A stretch of 22,844 bases of DNA from Desulfuromonadales bacterium C00003107 (GCA_001751225.1 MAXT01000081.1:1-22844), one strand, 5' to 3'; shown: positions 7,327 to 16,742, counted from the first letter of the stretch. Numbers and translations are program-made. The notes: generated by a model not told the origin, from the sequence alone.

Positions 7327-8354
7327 AGGTCTACCCTTTTTTTATTCCTCATGCCGGTTGCCCCTATCGTTGTCGATTTTGCCAGCAACAGTGGGTGTCC
7401 GGTCATTCCGTGGCTCCGTCGCCTGCGCAAGTCGAAGAAGAGTTGCCGCTGTTGCTACCCGAACAGGGCGATGGTGAGGTGGCTTTTTACGGAGGTAGTT
7501 TCACCCTTTTGGAACCGGGTTTGCAAAGGGATTACCTGCAACGGGTGAGGCCCTTTATCGCGCGAGGGCAAGTTTTCGGTGTGCGCATTTCAACCCGACC
7601 TGACGCCCTTGACGAGGAGCAGCTCACCCTGTTGCAACAGGGGGGTGTAACCACGGTTGAATTGGGCTGCCAGTCCTTTTCTTCTGAGGTGCTGGGGGCC
7701 GCTGGTCGGGGACATGGCCCCCTGTCGGCGGGCTGCGCTGTTGAGCGGCTTCGTTCTCGGTCGCTTCAAGTCGGGCTGCAGCTTATGCCCGGATTGCCGG
7801 GCGCAGCGCCCGTGGAGGCCCTGCTGTCATTGCGCCAAGCCCTGGATTTGGAGCCTGATTTTCTGCGTATCTATCCGACTGTGGTGCTGCGGGGTACCGT
7901 GCTGGAAGATGATTTCCAGCAGGGTTGTTATCGACCTCTAGCCCTCGACGACGCTGTCGAACTTTGCGCTGAGATGCTCTGGCATTGTCGGGAAGTTGGT
8001 GTGCCGGTTATCCGTCTTGGTTTGCAGGCAACGGCCGCGCTGGTGCCCGACCAGGCCTTGGTGGCCGGCCCTTATCATCCTGCTTTTGGTGCTCTGGTAC
8101 GATCTCGTCTCTGGCGGAGGGCCTTAGCTACTGTGCTTGCAGGGCAATCGGGTGATGAGGTGAGGGTGCATCCATCCGATTTGAGCGATGTCCTTGGTCA
8201 GCGACGGGACAATTGGCGCTATTTTGAGGAACGGGGTCGTTGTTTGACCCTGCGCTGCGATAAAGGCATGGCTCGGGACCACTTTGAGATTGAAGGTAGG
8301 AACTATGCGTTGCAGGCCGCTGCGGCATTTCCGCCGATATCTACTCTTTTGTAA
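7323..8354 (+). CDS. Elp3-like radical SAM protein, no acetyltransferase domain
   Basis: This 343-residue protein has the radical SAM cluster motif C13-PYR-C17-RF-C20 followed by AFYGGSFT (54-61), TRPD (91-94), a VELGCQSF strand (112-119) and a RIYPTVVLRGT segment. These are the landmarks of the Elp3/YhcC-type branch of radical SAM enzymes. Full Elp3 proteins carry a C-terminal GNAT acetyltransferase domain used for wobble-uridine modification. Here the protein ends in about 150 residues without a recognisable GNAT signature, so Elp3 chemistry should not be assumed. It starts with ATG inside the rnc stop (ATGA), preceded by GGGGG. The place between rnc and era suggests an RNA-related role, but the substrate is unknown. 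Confidence 0.85.
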   Translation: MKVYPFFIPHAGCPYRCRFCQQQWVSGHSVAPSPAQVEEELPLLLPEQGDGEVAFYGGSFTLLEPGLQRDYLQRVRPFIARGQVFGVRISTRPDALDEEQLTLLQQGGVTTVELGCQSFSSEVLGAAGRGHGPLSAGCAVERLRSRSLQVGLQLMPGLPGAAPVEALLSLRQALDLEPDFLRIYPTVVLRGTVLEDDFQQGCYRPLALDDAVELCAEMLWHCREVGVPVIRLGLQATAALVPDQALVAGPYHPAFGALVRSRLWRRALATVLAGQSGDEVRVHPSDLSDVLGQRRDNWRYFEERGRCLTLRCDKGMARDHFEIEGRNYALQAAAAFPPISTLL

Positions 8355-8403
8355 ACCATTATTCCGTAGCGGCTTCGGCCGTTGATTATACAAAGAAAGC
8401 ATA

Positions 8404-9312
8404 ATGCATATGACCACTGATACCAAAGGCTTCCGTTCAGGATTCGTTTCCATTGTTGGCCGGCCTAATGTTGGTAAATCGACTCTGCTTAACGCTCTGT
8501 TAGGGCAGAAAATCGCCATTGCGTCGGACAAGCCGCAAACCACGCGCAATCGTATTTTGGGTATTTATACTCGGCCCTCGACCCAGATTCTGTTTTTAGA
8601 TACCCCTGGAATCCACCGCGCTAAGGGGCGGCTTAATAAATTCATGGTTGAGCAGGCCTTGTCGACCTGTAAGGGTGTGGATGCGGTATTGTTTCTGGTC
8701 GAAGCTAACGACCGTCCCGGCGGTGGCGACGACTTCATTCTCGACCTGTTGGCCAAAGGTAAGGTGCCGGTAATCCTTGGCATCAACAAATCGGATCTGG
8801 TAGCTAAGACCGACTTACTGCCGTTGATCGCCGCTTATTCCGAACGCTTGGATTTTGCTGGCATTCTACCTTTGTCTGGACTGAAGGGGGAGGGGGTCGA
8901 AGAACTGATTGAGGTAGTGAAGGGTTTATTGCCCGAGGGGCCCCATTACTATCCCGATGATATGATCACCGATCAGCCCGAGCGGTTTATCGTTGCTGAG
9001 ATGATTCGCGAGCAGTTGCTCAAGCAAACCCATGACGAAGTGCCCTACGGGGTGGCGGTTGCGGTGGAGAGTTTCACCGAAAAGCCGGATAAGGAACTGG
9101 TGGTTATCCAGGCAGTGATTCATGTCGAGCGAGAGGCTCACAAAAGCATCGTGATCGGCAAAAAAGGCGTCAAGTTGAAGACTATAGGTCAGGCGGCCCG
9201 TTATGATATCGAGCGGATGCTTGGAACCCGAGTATTCCTTGAGCTATTTGTTAGAGTGGAAAAAAATTGGACTCAGTCTAATCGGTTGTTAAAGGAATTC
9301 GGTTACGAATAA
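8404..9312 (+). CDS. era: GTPase Era
   Basis: Era is an essential GTPase that binds the 3' end of 16S rRNA and helps 30S subunit maturation. The 302-residue protein has G1 GRPNVGKS (19-26), G2 with PQTTR (44-48), G3 DTPG (66-69) and G4 NKSD (128-131), then a C-terminal KH domain with the GKKGVKLKTIG loop. Start choice is slightly uncertain because two in-frame ATGs lie six bases apart (8404 and 8410), behind a purine-rich AAAGAAAG stretch. The 49-base gap after the radical SAM gene holds a small 4-bp UUCG-type hairpin (8370-8381) but no U-tract, so cotranscription is likely. The following gap to der is 58 bases. Confidence 0.96.
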   Translation: MHMTTDTKGFRSGFVSIVGRPNVGKSTLLNALLGQKIAIASDKPQTTRNRILGIYTRPSTQILFLDTPGIHRAKGRLNKFMVEQALSTCKGVDAVLFLVEANDRPGGGDDFILDLLAKGKVPVILGINKSDLVAKTDLLPLIAAYSERLDFAGILPLSGLKGEGVEELIEVVKGLLPEGPHYYPDDMITDQPERFIVAEMIREQLLKQTHDEVPYGVAVAVESFTEKPDKELVVIQAVIHVEREAHKSIVIGKKGVKLKTIGQAARYDIERMLGTRVFLELFVRVEKNWTQSNRLLKEFGYE

Positions 9313-9370
9313 AGGGCGGCCCTATGCGCTTACTGTTTGTTCACATTACTGTTGAGGGGTTAATTTCGCC

Positions 9371-10681
9371 ATGTCCGTAGTTGCTATCGTCGGTCGTCCC
9401 AATGTGGGAAAATCGACATTGTTTAATCGTATTATCGGCCAGCGCCGGGCCCTTGTTGAAAATGTGCCCGGGGTGACGCGTGATCGCAATTATGCCGAGG
9501 TGACTCGCTATGATAGGCCTTTTATTCTCATCGACACCGGTGGCTTCGAGCCGGTCAGTGAAGATCGTCTGCTGGTACAGATGCGCGAACAATCGCAACT
9601 GGCAGTGGAGGAGGCGGATGTCATTCTGATGGTGATGGACGGCCGTGAAGGTTTGACACCGTCCGACGTCGAAGTGGTCGCGAGTCTGCGTCGCGCCGGC
9701 AAACCGGTCTTTTATGTAGTCAATAAGGTTGATGGTCCGAAACAGGATGATGACACTGCCGATTTTTATGCCCTGGGTGTTGAAGAGGTGCATGCCGTCT
9801 CGGCTGAGCACGGTAGAGGGGTCGGCGATCTGATGGATGAGGTGCTGGCTGTGCTGCCTCACGAAGAATCAGAGGTCGATGAGGATGCCCAGGAAGTACG
9901 ACTGGCAGTGATCGGCCGGCCCAACGTTGGCAAGTCGTCACTGGTCAATCGCTTACTCGGCTATGAGCGGGTAGTGGCCAATGCCACCGCCGGGACCACT
10001 CGGGACGCCATCGATACCGCCTTAGAATACAATGAGAAGCGTTACGTGCTGATCGATACGGCCGGTATCCGGCGCAAGGGAAAAGTCAGTCAAAAGCTGG
10101 AAAAGTTCAGCGTGGTACTGGCTCTTAAGGGTATGGATCGGGCTCATGTGGTACTGGTGGTTATTGATGCATCCGAAGGGGTTACCGAGCAGGATATGAC
10201 CGTGGCTGGTTATGCCTACGAAAAGGGGCGAGCTGTAATTCTGGTGGTCAATAAATGGGACCTGGTGGTTAAGGATCACAAGACCATGGGGCAATATACC
10301 GCTGATTTGCGCGACTCTTTCAAGTTTTTGCCTTTTGCTCCTGTGTTGTTCGTTTCAGCCTTGAGCGGTCAGCGCACTAACCGAATCATGGACACCGTCG
10401 AGAAAGTGGCGGCGGAATTCAATCGAAAAGCTTCTACTCCGGAGTTGAACCGGGTTTTAAAAGAGGCCACGATCAGTCATGCACCGCCTATGGCTCAGGG
10501 TAAACGGGTCAAGCTGTTTTATATAACTCAGACGGCGGTGCGGCCCCCGACCTTTGTTATTTTTGGTAATCGGACCCAGGGCATCCACTTTTCCTATCAT
10601 CGCTATATGGTCAACCAGATTCGCGAGGCCTTTGGTTTTGAAGGCTGCCCCATAAGGCTCTTTTTCAAGGATCGAGAATAA
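9371..10681 (+). CDS. der: Double GTPase Der (EngA)
   Basis: Der has two tandem GTPase domains and assists 50S subunit assembly. The 436-residue protein shows both sets: GRPNVGKS at 8-15, DTGG at 55-58 and NKVD at 118-121 for the first, and GRPNVGKS at 182-189, DTAG at 229-232 and NKWD at 294-297 for the second. An acidic linker ([11 protein letters not shown], about 165-175) joins them, and a KH-like C-terminal domain follows. The ribosome site GAGGGG is about 12 bases upstream, longer than ideal. Its TAA is followed immediately by the ATG of the next gene, so the DUF4388-receiver protein is very likely translated from the same mRNA. Confidence 0.97.
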   Translation: MSVVAIVGRPNVGKSTLFNRIIGQRRALVENVPGVTRDRNYAEVTRYDRPFILIDTGGFEPVSEDRLLVQMREQSQLAVEEADVILMVMDGREGLTPSDVEVVASLRRAGKPVFYVVNKVDGPKQDDDTADFYALGVEEVHAVSAEHGRGVGDLMDEVLAVLPHEESEVDEDAQEVRLAVIGRPNVGKSSLVNRLLGYERVVANATAGTTRDAIDTALEYNEKRYVLIDTAGIRRKGKVSQKLEKFSVVLALKGMDRAHVVLVVIDASEGVTEQDMTVAGYAYEKGRAVILVVNKWDLVVKDHKTMGQYTADLRDSFKFLPFAPVLFVSALSGQRTNRIMDTVEKVAAEFNRKASTPELNRVLKEATISHAPPMAQGKRVKLFYITQTAVRPPTFVIFGNRTQGIHFSYHRYMVNQIREAFGFEGCPIRLFFKDRE

Positions 10682-12292
10682 ATGAGTCTGTCCGGTCACC
10701 TTGAAGATCTGCAGTTGCGGGATCTGCTGCAAATTCTTTATTTAAGCCGCAACGATGGTCTGTTGCAGCTGCGTTGCGGCTGTGATCAGGCTGAGTTGTT
10801 GTTTAAGGAAGGTTTGGTGGTTTCCGCCTGGCGGCAGGGGACGGAACCTGCTCGTGGCCTGGCTGGCGCTCCCCCCGGGGCTGTCGATGAGGCCCTGTTG
10901 GTTCGGGCCCGACGACTGCAAAAAAACACGGTGCCCTTTCGCACCCTCGACCGTTTGCTCATTGAGGAATGTGATTTGACGCAGGAGAGCCTTTATTCGG
11001 CCCTGCGCTCCGTCGTAGTCGCACTTGTTCAGGATTTGTTCTGTTGGGATGGGGGGGATTTTTCCTTTCTGCCTGGTCCTTTAGCGGAGACCCTTCAACA
11101 CGCCGCTTGTGGCGAGCATCTTTGCCTGGACACTGGGCTGAATGTGACTGAGCTGTCGTGTGAAGAGCCTGCAGTTTTATCTGCGTCCAATGATCTTCGG
11201 GCGACGGCGCCTGTGACAGATATGCAAGAAACGGCGAATAAGTCACAGTATTTTCCCTGTCAGGATGAACAGACCGCAGTTTTGTTGGTTGACGACGATC
11301 CTCAGATTGCGGTGCTGTTGGTCCAGGCTCTGGCCCAACAGGGTTTGGTCGCCCGTTCCTTTGGCAGCGGCGGCGAACTGCTTAGTGCTGTGCGTTCTGC
11401 CTGGGGGGACGGTCAGCATCCGTTGCTGATAATCGATCTGGTAATGCCCCGTCTGCATGGCGGCGGAATCCTTGGCGGCCTTGAATTGGTTGAGCAAGTT
11501 CGGTCTTTGAGGGCCGAGCAAGCGTGCCTGGTCTATAGCGATTATCCGTGTCATGAGGTAGAACAGCGCTTGCGTCAGTTGGGGGTCAACGAACTTCTGA
11601 ATAAGCCATCGCAACAATCTCCGATTGCTGCTGAACGTTCTGATGTAGCTACAGAATTTTGTAACACATTGGCTTTAAAAGTAGCGGCTTTGTTAGAACA
11701 GTCCGCGACTACCAGCGCTGTGTCATCCCCTGCAGAGCCTTGTACTGTTCCATCTCCCGTTGAACCGGTAATGAAGCAGGCCGTGGCGATTCAAGGTACC
11801 GGAATAGGGGTGCTCAAAGGCATGCTCCAGGAATTGCAGACCGTTGAAAGCGGGGACCAGATTATGTTGCTGGTGCTGCGCTTCGCTACCGAAATATTGA
11901 ACCGGGCGGTGTTGTTTTCTGTTGATAGGGATCGTATCGTCGGCCTCGGTCAGTTCGGCTATGGGGATGCTGAGCTTTCTGCGAACGAAATGGTCCGGCG
12001 CATCATCGTTCCTTTGACAGAGCCCAGTACCTTCAAAGAAGTCCTCGATCAGGCCGCCGTTCACTGCGGCCCCTTGGGAGAAGGGCACTGGGATACCTAT
12101 CTGCGAGAGGAATTAGGGCTTTGCAGTAGCGGCGAAGTATTTATCGGGCCTCTGCTAAATGACGATAAGGTTGTGGCTCTACTATGCGGTAATAATCAGG
12201 ACAGCCTTTGTGGAATAGAGGATCAGCTAGCCTTGGAGATATTTCTTCAACAGGCTGGAGCAGCCCTGGAAAATTTGCATATTGCCTATTAA
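10682..12292 (+). CDS. DUF4388 (PATAN) - receiver - GAF-like signalling protein
   Basis: This 536-residue soluble protein has three regions. Residues 1-130 match the DUF4388/PATAN type (SGHLEDLQLRDLLQIL opening), common in Desulfuromonadia and Myxococcota regulators. Residues about 198-312 are a receiver domain with acidic pocket D204-D206, phosphoacceptor D252 (IIDLVMP), S286 and K308, so it looks able to be phosphorylated. Between D252 and the next helix there is a glycine-rich HGGGILGG segment. After a Ser/Pro-rich linker (about 340-365), residues 370-536 resemble a GAF-type sensory fold, but I am not certain. No DNA-binding, kinase or cyclase domain is visible. The ATG directly abuts the der stop, so expression is tied to ribosome-assembly GTPases. 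Its partner kinase and output are unknown. Confidence 0.75.
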   Translation: MSLSGHLEDLQLRDLLQILYLSRNDGLLQLRCGCDQAELLFKEGLVVSAWRQGTEPARGLAGAPPGAVDEALLVRARRLQKNTVPFRTLDRLLIEECDLTQESLYSALRSVVVALVQDLFCWDGGDFSFLPGPLAETLQHAACGEHLCLDTGLNVTELSCEEPAVLSASNDLRATAPVTDMQETANKSQYFPCQDEQTAVLLVDDDPQIAVLLVQALAQQGLVARSFGSGGELLSAVRSAWGDGQHPLLIIDLVMPRLHGGGILGGLELVEQVRSLRAEQACLVYSDYPCHEVEQRLRQLGVNELLNKPSQQSPIAAERSDVATEFCNTLALKVAALLEQSATTSAVSSPAEPCTVPSPVEPVMKQAVAIQGTGIGVLKGMLQELQTVESGDQIMLLVLRFATEILNRAVLFSVDRDRIVGLGQFGYGDAELSANEMVRRIIVPLTEPSTFKEVLDQAAVHCGPLGEGHWDTYLREELGLCSSGEVFIGPLLNDDKVVALLCGNNQDSLCGIEDQLALEIFLQQAGAALENLHIAY

Positions 12293-12598
12293 TTACGCAA
12301 TTTGTAGGCTGTGCTGGGGAAATCCTTTGACAGCTAAAGTCGCTTTTATCTGGTTTTTATTTTGCGGGGCTTGCCTGCTGGACAAATGCTCTATTGTTGC
12401 CATAATAAGTTCGTCGTAAATCGTGACTCTATGTGAGCCATTCAAACGGATTTACTACCAGGCAAAATGTCAGCTTGTATTTTGTAGGATCGCCGGGGTA
12501 CTGTCGGGCAACATTTCGTTTGCCTGCCCACTGCTTTGATGACGGCGACAGGTGACCTGGCGACTCTGTTGGTCTGAGGCCCAAAAAGGAGCTTCTTT
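12293..12598. other. 306-base gap without a convincing gene
   Basis: The stretch between the DUF4388-receiver gene and the response regulator shows no open frame with a ribosome site on the plus strand. A minus-strand open frame starting inside the regulator gene crosses part of it but looks like a shadow. It contains one plausible promoter (12379-12406) and a short GGCAA...TTGCC inverted repeat near 12510-12530. No strong terminator for the upstream operon was seen. The region probably holds the control sequences of the response regulator. Confidence 0.5.
12379..12406 (+). promoter_or_regulatory. Possible promoter for the response regulator
   Basis: TGGACA (12379-12384) and CATAAT (12401-12406) each match five of six consensus positions and are separated by 16 bases. 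The coding start is about 190 bases further on, so the leader would be long. This is a prediction from sequence only. Confidence 0.35.
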
Positions 12599-12967
12599 GT
12601 GGAAAAGAACAAGATTTTGATCGTCGAGGATGAAGAAAGTCTGCTCAGATTGGAAAGTATTCTGCTGACTTCCAAGGGGTATGATGTCATCGGCGCCAGC
12701 AATGGCCAGCAGGCCCTCGATGCGGTTTTAGCCCATCGCCCCGATCTGGTGTTGTTGGACATCATGTTGCCGGAAATCGACGGTTTCGAAGTGTGTAGCC
12801 GGATCAAGAGCAATCCTGAAACCGAGCAAATTCCTGTCATCATGGTCACGGCTAAAAAAACCGGCGACGACATGGCCCGTGGTGAGGCCGTCGGAGCTGA
12901 CTGGTATATCACCAAGCCCTTTAAATCGGCCATGGTCATCGAAACGATTCAACGTTTTCTGTCTTGA
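12599..12967 (+). CDS. Single-domain response regulator (CheY-like receiver)
   Basis: The 122-residue protein is one complete receiver domain and nothing else. It has acidic pocket residues E10, D11 and E12, phosphoacceptor D54 (LLDIMLPEIDG), switch residue T84 (MVTAKK) and conserved K106 (ITKPF). Such proteins act by protein-protein contact in chemotaxis, phosphorelays or motility control. The GTG start at 12599 is chosen because AGGAG (12587-12591) lies seven bases before it. No histidine kinase or chemotaxis gene is nearby; the closest signalling gene is the DUF4388-receiver protein, 306 bases upstream, which could be a partner, though this is only proximity. It appears to be its own transcription unit. 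Confidence 0.9.
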   Translation: MEKNKILIVEDEESLLRLESILLTSKGYDVIGASNGQQALDAVLAHRPDLVLLDIMLPEIDGFEVCSRIKSNPETEQIPVIMVTAKKTGDDMARGEAVGADWYITKPFKSAMVIETIQRFLS

Positions 12968-13278
12968 TTAATCATTTGGGCACGGTCGCGTTAATGCCGG
13001 CATGGCAGCAGCCTGACGGTCTATTGTGTCACAGTTCCCGCCCTTAAGACCTTCCCCTTTGCGTTCCTGGCGGACCATTTCGTTTCCTACTTCGTTTCTA
13101 GGCGATCCGCCTCCAGTCGATCGAGTTGAGGTGATGGAAGGCCTTTTGGGAAAAGGGTTCTATGTTTCGTGGACCAAGGACTAATCCTTGACAATAGCCG
13201 GGGCTATTATGTTAAATATTGCAGGTTTGTACGCTCATTTTAGCGATTATTATATCGGACACTCTGAAGGAGGTTGCA
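12968..13278. other. 311-base gap with a doubtful 52-codon frame and the infA promoter
   Basis: Between the response regulator and infA I see no well-supported gene. One plus-strand frame runs from GTG at 13026 to TAA at 13182-13184 (52 residues, Pro/Ser/Arg-rich first half, ending in KGFYVSWTKD), but it lacks a ribosome site and matches nothing I know. The stop lies three bases before the TTGACA of the infA promoter. A 10-bp palindrome (12965-12974) overlaps the regulator stop codon. Confidence 0.4.
13188..13217 (+). promoter_or_regulatory. Promoter for infA
   Basis: A perfect TTGACA at 13188-13193 is followed, after 18 bases, by TTAAAT (13212-13217), a four-of-six -10 match. The spacer contains an inverted repeat (AATAGCC...GGCTATT, 13194-13209). 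The infA start is about 62 bases beyond the -10. The -35 is strong and the -10 assignment is less sure. Confidence 0.55.
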
Positions 13279-13497
13279 TTGGCTAAAGAAGAAGCGATTG
13301 AAGTAGAAGGCTCGGTTGTTGAACCGCTGCCTAATGCCATGTTTCGGGTCAAACTCGATAACGGGCATGTTGTCCTGGCGCATATTTCCGGCAAGATGCG
13401 TAAATTTTATATTCGTATCCTGCCCGGCGACCGGGTGACCGTCGAATTGTCGCCTTACGACCTGACCCGGGGCCGGATCACCTATCGCGAAAAATAA
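13279..13497 (+). CDS. infA: Translation initiation factor IF-1 (TTG start)
   Basis: IF-1 binds the A site of the 30S subunit during initiation. The TTG at 13279 gives exactly 72 residues, the normal IF-1 length, starting (M)[10 protein letters not shown] and containing the S1/OB-fold landmarks [23 protein letters not shown] and [15 protein letters not shown], ending ITYREK. GGAGG at 13269-13273 lies five bases before the TTG. An upstream in-frame TTG at 13219 would add a hydrophobic stretch not found in the family and lacks such a site. The gene has its own promoter and lies 173 bases before leuS. A weak 5-bp hairpin (13509-13523) followed by ATTTTGTT could reduce readthrough. Confidence 0.95.
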   Translation: MAKEEAIEVEGSVVEPLPNAMFRVKLDNGHVVLAHISGKMRKFYIRILPGDRVTVELSPYDLTRGRITYREK

Positions 13498-13610
13498 TGG
13501 ATCCGATAATGGCCCTTTGCCATAGGGATTTTGTTGCATAAAGGACCTTGCCTTGCCGCAGCATGTCCCGTCATAGGCCAAAGCTCAAGAGATTTATTCT
13601 TTCATGTGAC

Positions 13611-13630
13611 GCCGGCGCTGGCCGGCTTTA
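13611..13630 (+). terminator. Weak terminator-like GC hairpin upstream of leuS
   Basis: GCCGGC (13611-13616) and GCCGGC (13621-13626) form a 6-bp all-GC stem with loop GCTG, followed by TTTA and further T-rich sequence. The T-run is broken, so termination would be partial. It lies 45 bases before the leuS start, between infA and leuS. Confidence 0.35.
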
Positions 13631-13670
13631 CTGTTTATATTTGACGGCCCCAATGGGTTGTGGAGGAACT

Positions 13671-16226
13671 ATGCAAGAGCGCTACGATGCGGCTGCCATT
13701 GAACAGAAATGGCAACAGCAATGGGATGAGCAGCATACTTTTGCGGTACGGGAAGATCCCGAAAAACAGAAGTACTATCTGCTTGAGATGTTTCCCTATC
13801 CTTCGGGGCGTATTCACATGGGCCACGTGCGCAATTACTCCATCGGCGATGTGGTGGCAAGATTCAAGCGTATGCAGGGCTTAAATGTGCTCCATCCCAT
13901 GGGCTGGGATGCCTTTGGAATGCCGGCGGAAAATGCGGCTATTCAGCATGGTACCCACCCGGCCAAGTGGACCTACGAAAATATCGCCCATATGCGTTCA
14001 CAGCTTAAAAAGATGGGCTTTGCCTATGATTGGCAGCGAGAGTTCGCTACCTGCGACGTTGATTATTATCGTTGGGAACAGTTGATCTTTCTTAAGATGT
14101 TCGAAAGAGGCCTGACCTATAAAAAGAGTTCCTTCGTTAACTGGTGCGAACCATGCCAGACGGTGCTTGCCAACGAACAGGTCGAGGACGGCCGCTGTTG
14201 GCGCTGCGACTGCGAAGTTGAGCAAAAAGAACTGGAGCAATGGTTTTTTAAAATAACCGACTATGCCCAAGAACTGCTTGATGAAACCTATAACCTCAGC
14301 GGTTGGCCTGAGCCTGTACTGACCATGCAGCGCAACTGGATCGGCCGCAGCACAGGCTGCGAGATCGATTTTGCGGTGGATAATTCCGACGCGAGCATCA
14401 AGGTCTTCACCACGCGCCAGGATACCCTGTACGGGGCTACCTTTATGAGCCTGGCGCCAGAACATCCCATGGCCCTGGAACTGGCTTCAGCGGAACAGCG
14501 ATCGGCCGTGGAGGCCTTTATCGCCAAGGTACGGTGCCAGGATAAAACTAAACGGGTCAGTGGCGAATACGAAAAAGAGGGAATCTTTACCGGCGCCTAC
14601 TGCATCAACCCGGTAACCATGCAGCGGATCCCTGTGTATCTGGCTAATTTTGTGCTGATGGATTATGGCACTGGCGCTGTTATGGCCGTGCCCACCCACG
14701 ATCAACGGGACTTTGAGTTTGCTGGCAAATACGACATCCCTTTGCAGGTTGTTATTCAGCCTGAAGGGGAGACCTGCGACACGGCAACCATGACCGAAGC
14801 CTGGACTGGCTCCGGACAGATGGTTAACTCGGGCCCCTTTGACGGCCTCGCCAACGAAGCCGCCAAGGAGAAGATTGCCGAGTATCTTGAGGAGCAGGGT
14901 ATCGGTCGTAAAACCGTTAATTTCCGCCTGCGCGACTGGGGGGTTTCCCGTCAGCGTTACTGGGGAACACCGATCCCGATTCTATACTGCGAACAGTGCG
15001 GTGCGGTACCGGTCCCGGAAGATCAGTTGCCGGTAGTGTTGCCTCAGGATGTCTCGGTTTCCGGTGAAGGAGGCAGCCCACTGGCCCGCCATGAGGCCTT
15101 TCTTTATGCCGATTGTCCGCAGTGCGGTGGCAAGGCGCGGCGTGAAACGGACACTTTCGATACTTTTGTCGAAAGTTCCTGGTATTTTGCCCGTTACGCC
15201 TGTCCCCAATTCAACGATGGTCCCATTGATCCTTCGGCTGCTAATTACTGGCTGCCCGTCGATCAATACATCGGTGGTATTGAACATGCGGTTATGCATT
15301 TGCTCTATGCCCGCTTTTTCACTAAGGTGCTGCGGGACTTGGGCATGATGTCCGTAGACGAACCCTTTCGTAATCTGCTCACCCAGGGCATGGTTTGTAA
15401 GGAAACCCGTTCCTGTCCTGAGCATGGTTGGCTCTTCCCCGAAGAGGAAGTAGACGGTTGTTGCAGCAAATGTGGTCAAAAGGCAATACTCGGGCGCACT
15501 GAGAAAATGAGCAAGTCGAAGAAGAATGTTGTTGATCCAGATCAGCTCATCAGTCGTTTTGGTGCCGATACTGCTCGTCTCTTTTCACTGTTTGCTGCAC
15601 CGCCAGAAAAAGATCTGGAGTGGAACGAACAGGGGGTTGAAGGTTGCTATCGCTTCCTGAATCGTGTCTGGCGTGCGGTTTATGACAACCTTGAGGTTGT
15701 GGCAATACCTGCTTTGGCTGCTGACGTTGATGCTGCTGGAAAAGCTCTGCGCCGTCAAACCCACCGTACTATCAAGAAGGTCACCGAGGATATCGATGGT
15801 AGCTTCCATTTCAATACGGCAATCTCTGCAGTGATGGAGTTGGTTAATGCCATCTACGGGTTCGATGCCAAGGAGCAGTGCCCTGGCGTGGTGCGAGAGG
15901 CTCTGGAGGCAGTGGTGCTGCTGTTGGCACCCTTTGTACCTCATTTCAGCGAAGAACTTTGGCTGGAACTCGGCCATGCCTCTGGGGTGGAGCAGGCCGG
16001 TTGGCCAGCCTTTGATCCGGCAGCTTTGGTGGAAGATGAGAAAACCATTGTCGTGCAGGTTAATGGTAAAGTGCGCGGCAAGGTAACCGTGTCAGCCGAT
16101 GCGACTGAAGAGGCCCTGCAGTCTGCGGCCTTGGCAGAAGATAACGTAGTTCGATTTATCGAAGGCAAGACCGTACGTAAGGTGATTGTGGTACCTGGTC
16201 GCTTGGTTAATGTGGTGGTCTCATGA
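13671..16226 (+). CDS. leuS: Leucyl-tRNA synthetase
   Basis: This class I synthetase charges tRNA-Leu and edits mischarged products. The 851-residue protein has the HMGH signature at 49-52, an inserted CP1 editing domain (about 225-415) with TTRQDTLYG (247-255) and the [15 protein letters not shown] block (333-347), the WGTPIPI and ESSWYFARY segments of the catalytic core, and KMSKS at 612-616. Just before KMSKS is a short Cys/His-rich insertion (C576, C582, H585, C597, C598, C601) that looks like a small zinc module. The ATG at 13671 has GGAGG four bases upstream. A longer frame reaches back to 13548 but encodes no family sequence there. Its TGA overlaps the lptE ATG (ATGA), and the order leuS-lptE-holA matches E. 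coli. Confidence 0.97.
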   Translation: MQERYDAAAIEQKWQQQWDEQHTFAVREDPEKQKYYLLEMFPYPSGRIHMGHVRNYSIGDVVARFKRMQGLNVLHPMGWDAFGMPAENAAIQHGTHPAKWTYENIAHMRSQLKKMGFAYDWQREFATCDVDYYRWEQLIFLKMFERGLTYKKSSFVNWCEPCQTVLANEQVEDGRCWRCDCEVEQKELEQWFFKITDYAQELLDETYNLSGWPEPVLTMQRNWIGRSTGCEIDFAVDNSDASIKVFTTRQDTLYGATFMSLAPEHPMALELASAEQRSAVEAFIAKVRCQDKTKRVSGEYEKEGIFTGAYCINPVTMQRIPVYLANFVLMDYGTGAVMAVPTHDQRDFEFAGKYDIPLQVVIQPEGETCDTATMTEAWTGSGQMVNSGPFDGLANEAAKEKIAEYLEEQGIGRKTVNFRLRDWGVSRQRYWGTPIPILYCEQCGAVPVPEDQLPVVLPQDVSVSGEGGSPLARHEAFLYADCPQCGGKARRETDTFDTFVESSWYFARYACPQFNDGPIDPSAANYWLPVDQYIGGIEHAVMHLLYARFFTKVLRDLGMMSVDEPFRNLLTQGMVCKETRSCPEHGWLFPEEEVDGCCSKCGQKAILGRTEKMSKSKKNVVDPDQLISRFGADTARLFSLFAAPPEKDLEWNEQGVEGCYRFLNRVWRAVYDNLEVVAIPALAADVDAAGKALRRQTHRTIKKVTEDIDGSFHFNTAISAVMELVNAIYGFDAKEQCPGVVREALEAVVLLLAPFVPHFSEELWLELGHASGVEQAGWPAFDPAALVEDEKTIVVQVNGKVRGKVTVSADATEEALQSAALAEDNVVRFIEGKTVRKVIVVPGRLVNVVVS

Positions 16227-16735
16227 ACCGTTCACTCGTCCTGGTGATTCTACTTGCTCTGGTGCTGTCCGCGTGCGGCTACCGACTGCAGGGGCGTTCC
16301 GATGCCTTGCCGGGAGATGTACGTAGCCTCTATGTAGAACTGTTCCGCAACGACAGCTACGAGCCCTATTTGGAAAATTCCGTCACCAATGAGGTGGTGG
16401 GGCGGTTTGCTCGCCATGATCGGTTGGAACTCGTGGAAGATGCTTCACTGGCCGAAGGTATTCTTGGTGGCCGCATCGTTGGTTACTCCAATTCTGCCTT
16501 ATCCTATAATCAGGATGATAATATCGCCGAATATCGCTCCAAGATGACCGTTAAGGCTGTATTGCGCCGTGTCGGCAACGGTGAAGTATTATGGAAAGGG
16601 TCCGTGGTTTGGCAGGAAGATTATCCGGTGAGTAGCGACAAGACCGTGCAGGACGATCGCGAACAGGCCGCTATACAGGAAATCAGTCAGCGCTTGGCCG
16701 ATGAACTTTTCTCCCACATGATCGATAATTTTTGA
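16223..16735 (+). CDS. lptE: LPS-assembly lipoprotein LptE
   Basis: LptE is the outer-membrane lipoprotein that plugs the LptD barrel and helps place LPS on the cell surface. The 170-residue protein starts with a short hydrophobic signal peptide ending in a lipobox LSAC with lipidated Cys18, followed by GYRLQGR, the typical LptE N-terminus. The rest is mixed alpha/beta with a charged C-terminal helix. The start overlaps the leuS stop, so translation is coupled. The holA start is seven bases after the stop. LptE sequences diverge strongly, so the call rests on the lipobox, the CGYxL motif, length and the leuS-lptE-holA order. Confidence 0.92.
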   Translation: MNRSLVLVILLALVLSACGYRLQGRSDALPGDVRSLYVELFRNDSYEPYLENSVTNEVVGRFARHDRLELVEDASLAEGILGGRIVGYSNSALSYNQDDNIAEYRSKMTVKAVLRRVGNGEVLWKGSVVWQEDYPVSSDKTVQDDREQAAIQEISQRLADELFSHMIDNF

Positions 16736-16742
16736 GCATGCT

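Noticed and set aside
8368..8383. Small UUCG hairpin before era considered as a terminator
   Set aside because: The core stem has only four GC pairs (with weaker flanking pairs) and no T-run follows, so it would not stop transcription reliably.
12490..12545. GGCAA...TTGC sequence considered as a sigma54 promoter
   Set aside because: The spacing between the GG and GC elements is 13 rather than 10 bases.
12442..12939. 165-codon open frame on the minus strand opposite the response regulator
   Set aside because: It is antisense to a clear receiver-domain gene, is Ser/Arg-rich as shadow frames are, and has no recognisable domain.
13548..13670. Longer N-terminus for leuS
   Set aside because: The added residues are not LeuRS-like, cover a terminator-like hairpin, and the ATG at 13671 has an excellent ribosome site.
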